A stretch of DNA of 64,000 nt from Alphaproteobacteria bacterium (GTDB lineage Bacteria > Pseudomonadota > Alphaproteobacteria > ATCC43930 > CGMCC-115725): the NCBI GenBank assembly GCA_021325525.1, contig JAJPHB010000067.1, positions 16,005 through 80,004 on the forward strand, given 5' to 3'. A program made the translations under genes and the position numbers. Shown one piece after another: positions 61,413 through 64,000 of this stretch. Below the pieces are notes generated by a model. It was not told the origin of the DNA. It worked only from the letters and a program-made list of their open reading frames with translations, and made no database searches. Numbering within the stretch: the stretch's first letter is position 1; each line of letters opens with the position of its first letter.

Positions 61413-61567
61413 TGTGTCCCTCCCTTGCGATTATCCCGGTTTTGTAGAATGGCCGGGCGCCGCACGCAATAAGGGGTGAGCCGATGCGGCCTTCCGGGCC
61501 TGCGATTTGCCGCAAGGCAGGGCTGCGCTAAGCTTCGGCACCGACGAGAGGAAGAGGATGGCGAGCC

Positions 61568-62914
61568 ATGCGGCATTTCATGAACCGGCTCCGCGCCCGC
61601 GGCGAGCTCATCGCGATCGAGCGGGAGGTCGACCCGAAGCACGAGCTCGCCGCCGTCACCGAGCGTATCCAAAAGACGGTGAACAAGCCCATCCTCTTCA
61701 CCAAGGTGCGCGGCACGCGCTTCCCGGTGCTGACCAACATCTATGGCAGCCGCGAACGCCTCGCCGAGATCATCGGCATCGCGCCCGGCGAGTTCTGCCG
61801 GCAATGGAACAAGCTGATGAATATCCGCAGCTTCGAGGGCGCCTATGCGCGCCCCGTGCCGATGCCGGGCGAGCTCGAACATGGCCGGCTCAGCCAATTG
61901 CCGCTCATCACCTATTGCGAGCGCGACGGCGGCCCTTACTTCACCTCCGCCATCTACCTGGCGAAGGAGCCGGAGACGGGCGTGCCGAACCTCTCCTTTC
62001 ACCGCTCGATGTATGTGAGCGACGAGGAGCTGCGCGTCCGCCTCGCGCCGCGCCATCACCTGACGCTCTACCACGAGAAGGCCGAGAAGGCGGGCAAGCC
62101 TCTCGAAGCGGCGATGCTCATCGGGCCGCCGGCGCAGCTCTTCCTCGCGGCGGCGGCGCCCGTCCCCTATGACGCGGACGAGGTCGAGGTCGCGGCGCAG
62201 CTCGCCGGCCATCCCTTCGAGATGCGGCCCTGCCGCCACGTCGATCTGATGGTACCGGCGGAGACCGAGATCGTCATCGAGGGCCGCTTCCTGCCGAATG
62301 AGCGGCGGCCGGAAGGACCCTATGGCGAGTTCATGGGCTATTACGTGCCGGTCGGCAACAACGCCGTTTTCGAGGTGCTGGGCGTCACCTGGCGGCCGGA
62401 CGCCGTCTTCCACAGCATTCTCTGCGGCTCCTCCGAGGAGGTCCTGACCCTCGAACTCTCGGTCGCCGCCAATATCTATCAGCGCGTCAACGCCGTGCTG
62501 CCGGGCATTCTCGACGTGACCTGCCAGCCCTTCGTCAACCACGCCATCATCAAGATCAAGCAGCAATATGAAGGCCACGCCCGGCAGGTGCTCTTGGCGG
62601 CGATGGGCGCCGAGCCGACTTGGGTCAAGATGTGCACCGTCGTCGACGAGGATGTCGACATCTACGATTTGGGCGACGTCATCTGGGCGGTGCTGACGCG
62701 GGCGCGGCCGGACCAGGCGGTGATGGTCCTGCAGGCGATCCCGTCCTTCTACCGCGACCCGCAGAAGGATCATTGGGGCCGCCTTGCCATCGACGCGACG
62801 GCGCCCTTCGCGCGTCGCGCCGAGTTCGAGCGCAAGCGCGTGCCCGGCGCTCGCGACCTCGATCTCGGCAAATATCTCAGCCCCGAGCAGATGCGGGCTC
62901 TAGGCCTCGGCTAG
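61568..62914 (+). CDS. UbiD-family decarboxylase
   Basis: A 448-residue prenylated-FMN-dependent (de)carboxylase. The catalytic Arg is probably R146 in SFHRSMYV, and the two acidic residues are E249 and E254 in EGPYGEFMGYY. The C-terminal DHWGRLAIDATAPF is the family end. Relatives decarboxylate aromatic and unsaturated acids such as protocatechuate or phenylacrylates; UbiD proper acts in ubiquinone synthesis. The cofactor enzyme UbiX is not in the window. A binding-protein gene follows 83 bases later, which favours a catabolic role. Confidence 0.92.
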   Translation: MRHFMNRLRARGELIAIEREVDPKHELAAVTERIQKTVNKPILFTKVRGTRFPVLTNIYGSRERLAEIIGIAPGEFCRQWNKLMNIRSFEGAYARPVPMPGELEHGRLSQLPLITYCERDGGPYFTSAIYLAKEPETGVPNLSFHRSMYVSDEELRVRLAPRHHLTLYHEKAEKAGKPLEAAMLIGPPAQLFLAAAAPVPYDADEVEVAAQLAGHPFEMRPCRHVDLMVPAETEIVIEGRFLPNERRPEGPYGEFMGYYVPVGNNAVFEVLGVTWRPDAVFHSILCGSSEEVLTLELSVAANIYQRVNAVLPGILDVTCQPFVNHAIIKIKQQYEGHARQVLLAAMGAEPTWVKMCTVVDEDVDIYDLGDVIWAVLTRARPDQAVMVLQAIPSFYRDPQKDHWGRLAIDATAPFARRAEFERKRVPGARDLDLGKYLSPEQMRALGLG

Positions 62915-62997
62915 GCCGGGCACCCTCATCTGGCTGGATCCGGAGACGGCGGCTCTTTACCATCTCGGCCAAGCAATCACAAAAGAGGGAGGGTCGC

Positions 62998-63993
62998 ATG
63001 GTCCGCAAGCTTGCCGTCGCCGCCGCCGTCACCGGCCTGACGCTCGCCTTCGCCGCTTCGCCGGCCATGGCCCAGAAAGCCGCGAAGAAGATCACCTTCC
63101 TCACCAACTACGTCTTCAACGGCCGCCATTCGCCCTTCTTCCTCGGCCGCGACAAGGGGTTCTACAAGGAGGCCGGCTTCGACATCGAAATCCAGCCCGC
63201 GACGGGGAGCGGCTTCGTCATCTCCGCCGTCGATGGCGGCAAGGCCGATTACGGCATGGCGGAATCGGCCTCGGTCGTGCAAGCGGTGCCGAAGGGCTCG
63301 AAGGTCAAGGGCTTCGAGGTCTATATGGACGTGACGACGAGCGGCCTCGCCTCGCTCCAGCCCTATCCGACCCCGCAATCGATCGCCGGCAAGACCGTCG
63401 CCGCCTCGCAGACCGACAGCGCCCGCGTCATCCTGCCGATCATCTTCAGCCAGAAGGGCCTCGATCCCGCTTCGATCAAATGGGAAGCCGCCGATCCCGG
63501 CGTCTATTTCTCGCTGCTCTTGAGCGGCAAGGCCGATCTCATCACCGCCTCCTATGACGGCGACGTGCCGGCGCTGACCAAAGTCGCGGCGGCGCAAAAG
63601 AAGGAGGTGCATTTCGCCTCCTTCGCCGATTGGGGCTATGACGTCTTCGGCTATTTCCTCGTCGCCCGCGCCGATCAGATCGCGGGCCATCCCGACGAGG
63701 TGAAGGCGTTCGCCGCGGCGACGCGCAAGGCGGTCCAATACGCGATCGCCCATCCCGAAGAAGCCGCGCAGAGCCTCGTCAAGGCGAGCCCAACGCTCAA
63801 TTACGACACCGTGCTGACGCAATGGACGCGGTCGATAAAGGCGATCGAGACACCCTATGAAAAAGAGCACGGCTATGGCGTCGCCACGCCGGACCGGCTG
63901 CAGCGGACCGTCGATCTCGTGAAGAAGGCGCTCAAGATCGAAGCGCCGGTCACGGCGGCCGATGTCTATGCCACGGGCCTCGTGACGAAATAG
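62998..63993 (+). CDS. ABC transporter binding protein, NMT1/THI5-like
   Basis: A 331-residue periplasmic protein with a clear signal peptide (residues 1-25, ASPAMA cleavage). KKITFLTNYVFNGRHSPFFLGRDKGFYKEAGFDIEI is the family N terminus, followed by GKADYGMAESASVVQAV and IAGKTVAASQTDSARVI. Family ligands include pyrimidine precursors, aromatic acids, nitrate and sulfonates. The ATG follows GAGGGAGGG. It lies downstream of the UbiD-type gene on the same strand, and the permease/ATPase genes may lie beyond the window edge. The last 7 bases after the stop are not informative. Confidence 0.92.
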   Translation: MVRKLAVAAAVTGLTLAFAASPAMAQKAAKKITFLTNYVFNGRHSPFFLGRDKGFYKEAGFDIEIQPATGSGFVISAVDGGKADYGMAESASVVQAVPKGSKVKGFEVYMDVTTSGLASLQPYPTPQSIAGKTVAASQTDSARVILPIIFSQKGLDPASIKWEAADPGVYFSLLLSGKADLITASYDGDVPALTKVAAAQKKEVHFASFADWGYDVFGYFLVARADQIAGHPDEVKAFAAATRKAVQYAIAHPEEAAQSLVKASPTLNYDTVLTQWTRSIKAIETPYEKEHGYGVATPDRLQRTVDLVKKALKIEAPVTAADVYATGLVTK

Positions 63994-64000
63994 CGCCTAG

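Overview
The window is a high-GC chromosomal segment of an alphaproteobacterium. The evidence is gene order and content: lpxD-fabZ-lpxA-lpxI-lpxB; gltA and gltX; a trp operon coupled to moaC-moeA next to lexA with a GTTC-N7-GTTC SOS box; secG-pyrG-kdsA-eno-ftsB-pdhABC-lpd-lipA; fused ispDF; dusB(nifR3)-ntrBC-ntrYX-dat-hfq-hflX. TrpE and TrpG are separate genes, unlike the TrpEG fusion of Rhizobium-type bacteria. I cannot name the genus. No rRNA, tRNA, CRISPR array, transposase or phage gene was recognised.

Layout. 1-4.4 kb: the end of the lipid A operon, plus glyoxalase I. 4.4-7.4 kb (minus strand): a small membrane protein, gltA and gltX. 7.4-13.4 kb: an accessory island with a small alphaproteobacterial protein, a GntR regulator with an FAD amine/amino-acid oxidase and a strong palindromic operator, an orphan secreted protein, and a membrane protein next to a phosphoesterase. 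13.5-24.3 kb: comEC facing lexA, then moeA-moaC-trpC-trpD-trpG-trpE-ppiD (transcribed right to left, most junctions overlapping by 4 bases). 24.4-30.1 kb: a second accessory island lying between the divergent ppiD and tpiA. It holds a PLP decarboxylase/lyase and its GntR regulator, divergent from a TauABC-like ABC importer, and an orphan antitoxin-like small protein. 30.3-43.1 kb: tpiA, secG, pyrG, kdsA, eno, ftsB, the pyruvate dehydrogenase operon, lipA and a START-domain protein. 43.1-45.8 kb (minus): pncC/cinA, pgpA, ispDF and a GNAT enzyme. 45.9-57.4 kb: the nitrogen two-component cluster dusB-ntrB-ntrC-ntrY-ntrX, then dat, a HAD hydrolase, hfq, hflX and an inositol-monophosphatase-like enzyme. 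57.5-64 kb: a beta-hydroxyacid dehydrogenase with an atypical Asp/Glu racemase, mazG, an orphan peptide-type binding protein, a UbiD-type decarboxylase and an NMT1/THI5-type binding protein.

Most of the window is core metabolism: outer-membrane lipid A and Kdo synthesis, the lower glycolysis to pyruvate dehydrogenase to citrate synthase axis with lipoate synthesis, tryptophan, CTP, isoprenoid precursors and nitrogen signalling. The regulatory DNA that can be read is informative. gltA, lexA, the ABC importer and dusB-ntrBC each have a -35/-10 pair with a 17-base spacer, and the last three carry a palindrome or LexA box on the promoter. The best candidates for an undescribed system are the GntR/PLP-lyase/ABC-importer island (24.4-29.4 kb), the GntR/FAD-oxidase pair (8.2-10.2 kb) and the UbiD/binding-protein locus at the right end. 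Their substrates cannot be deduced from sequence.
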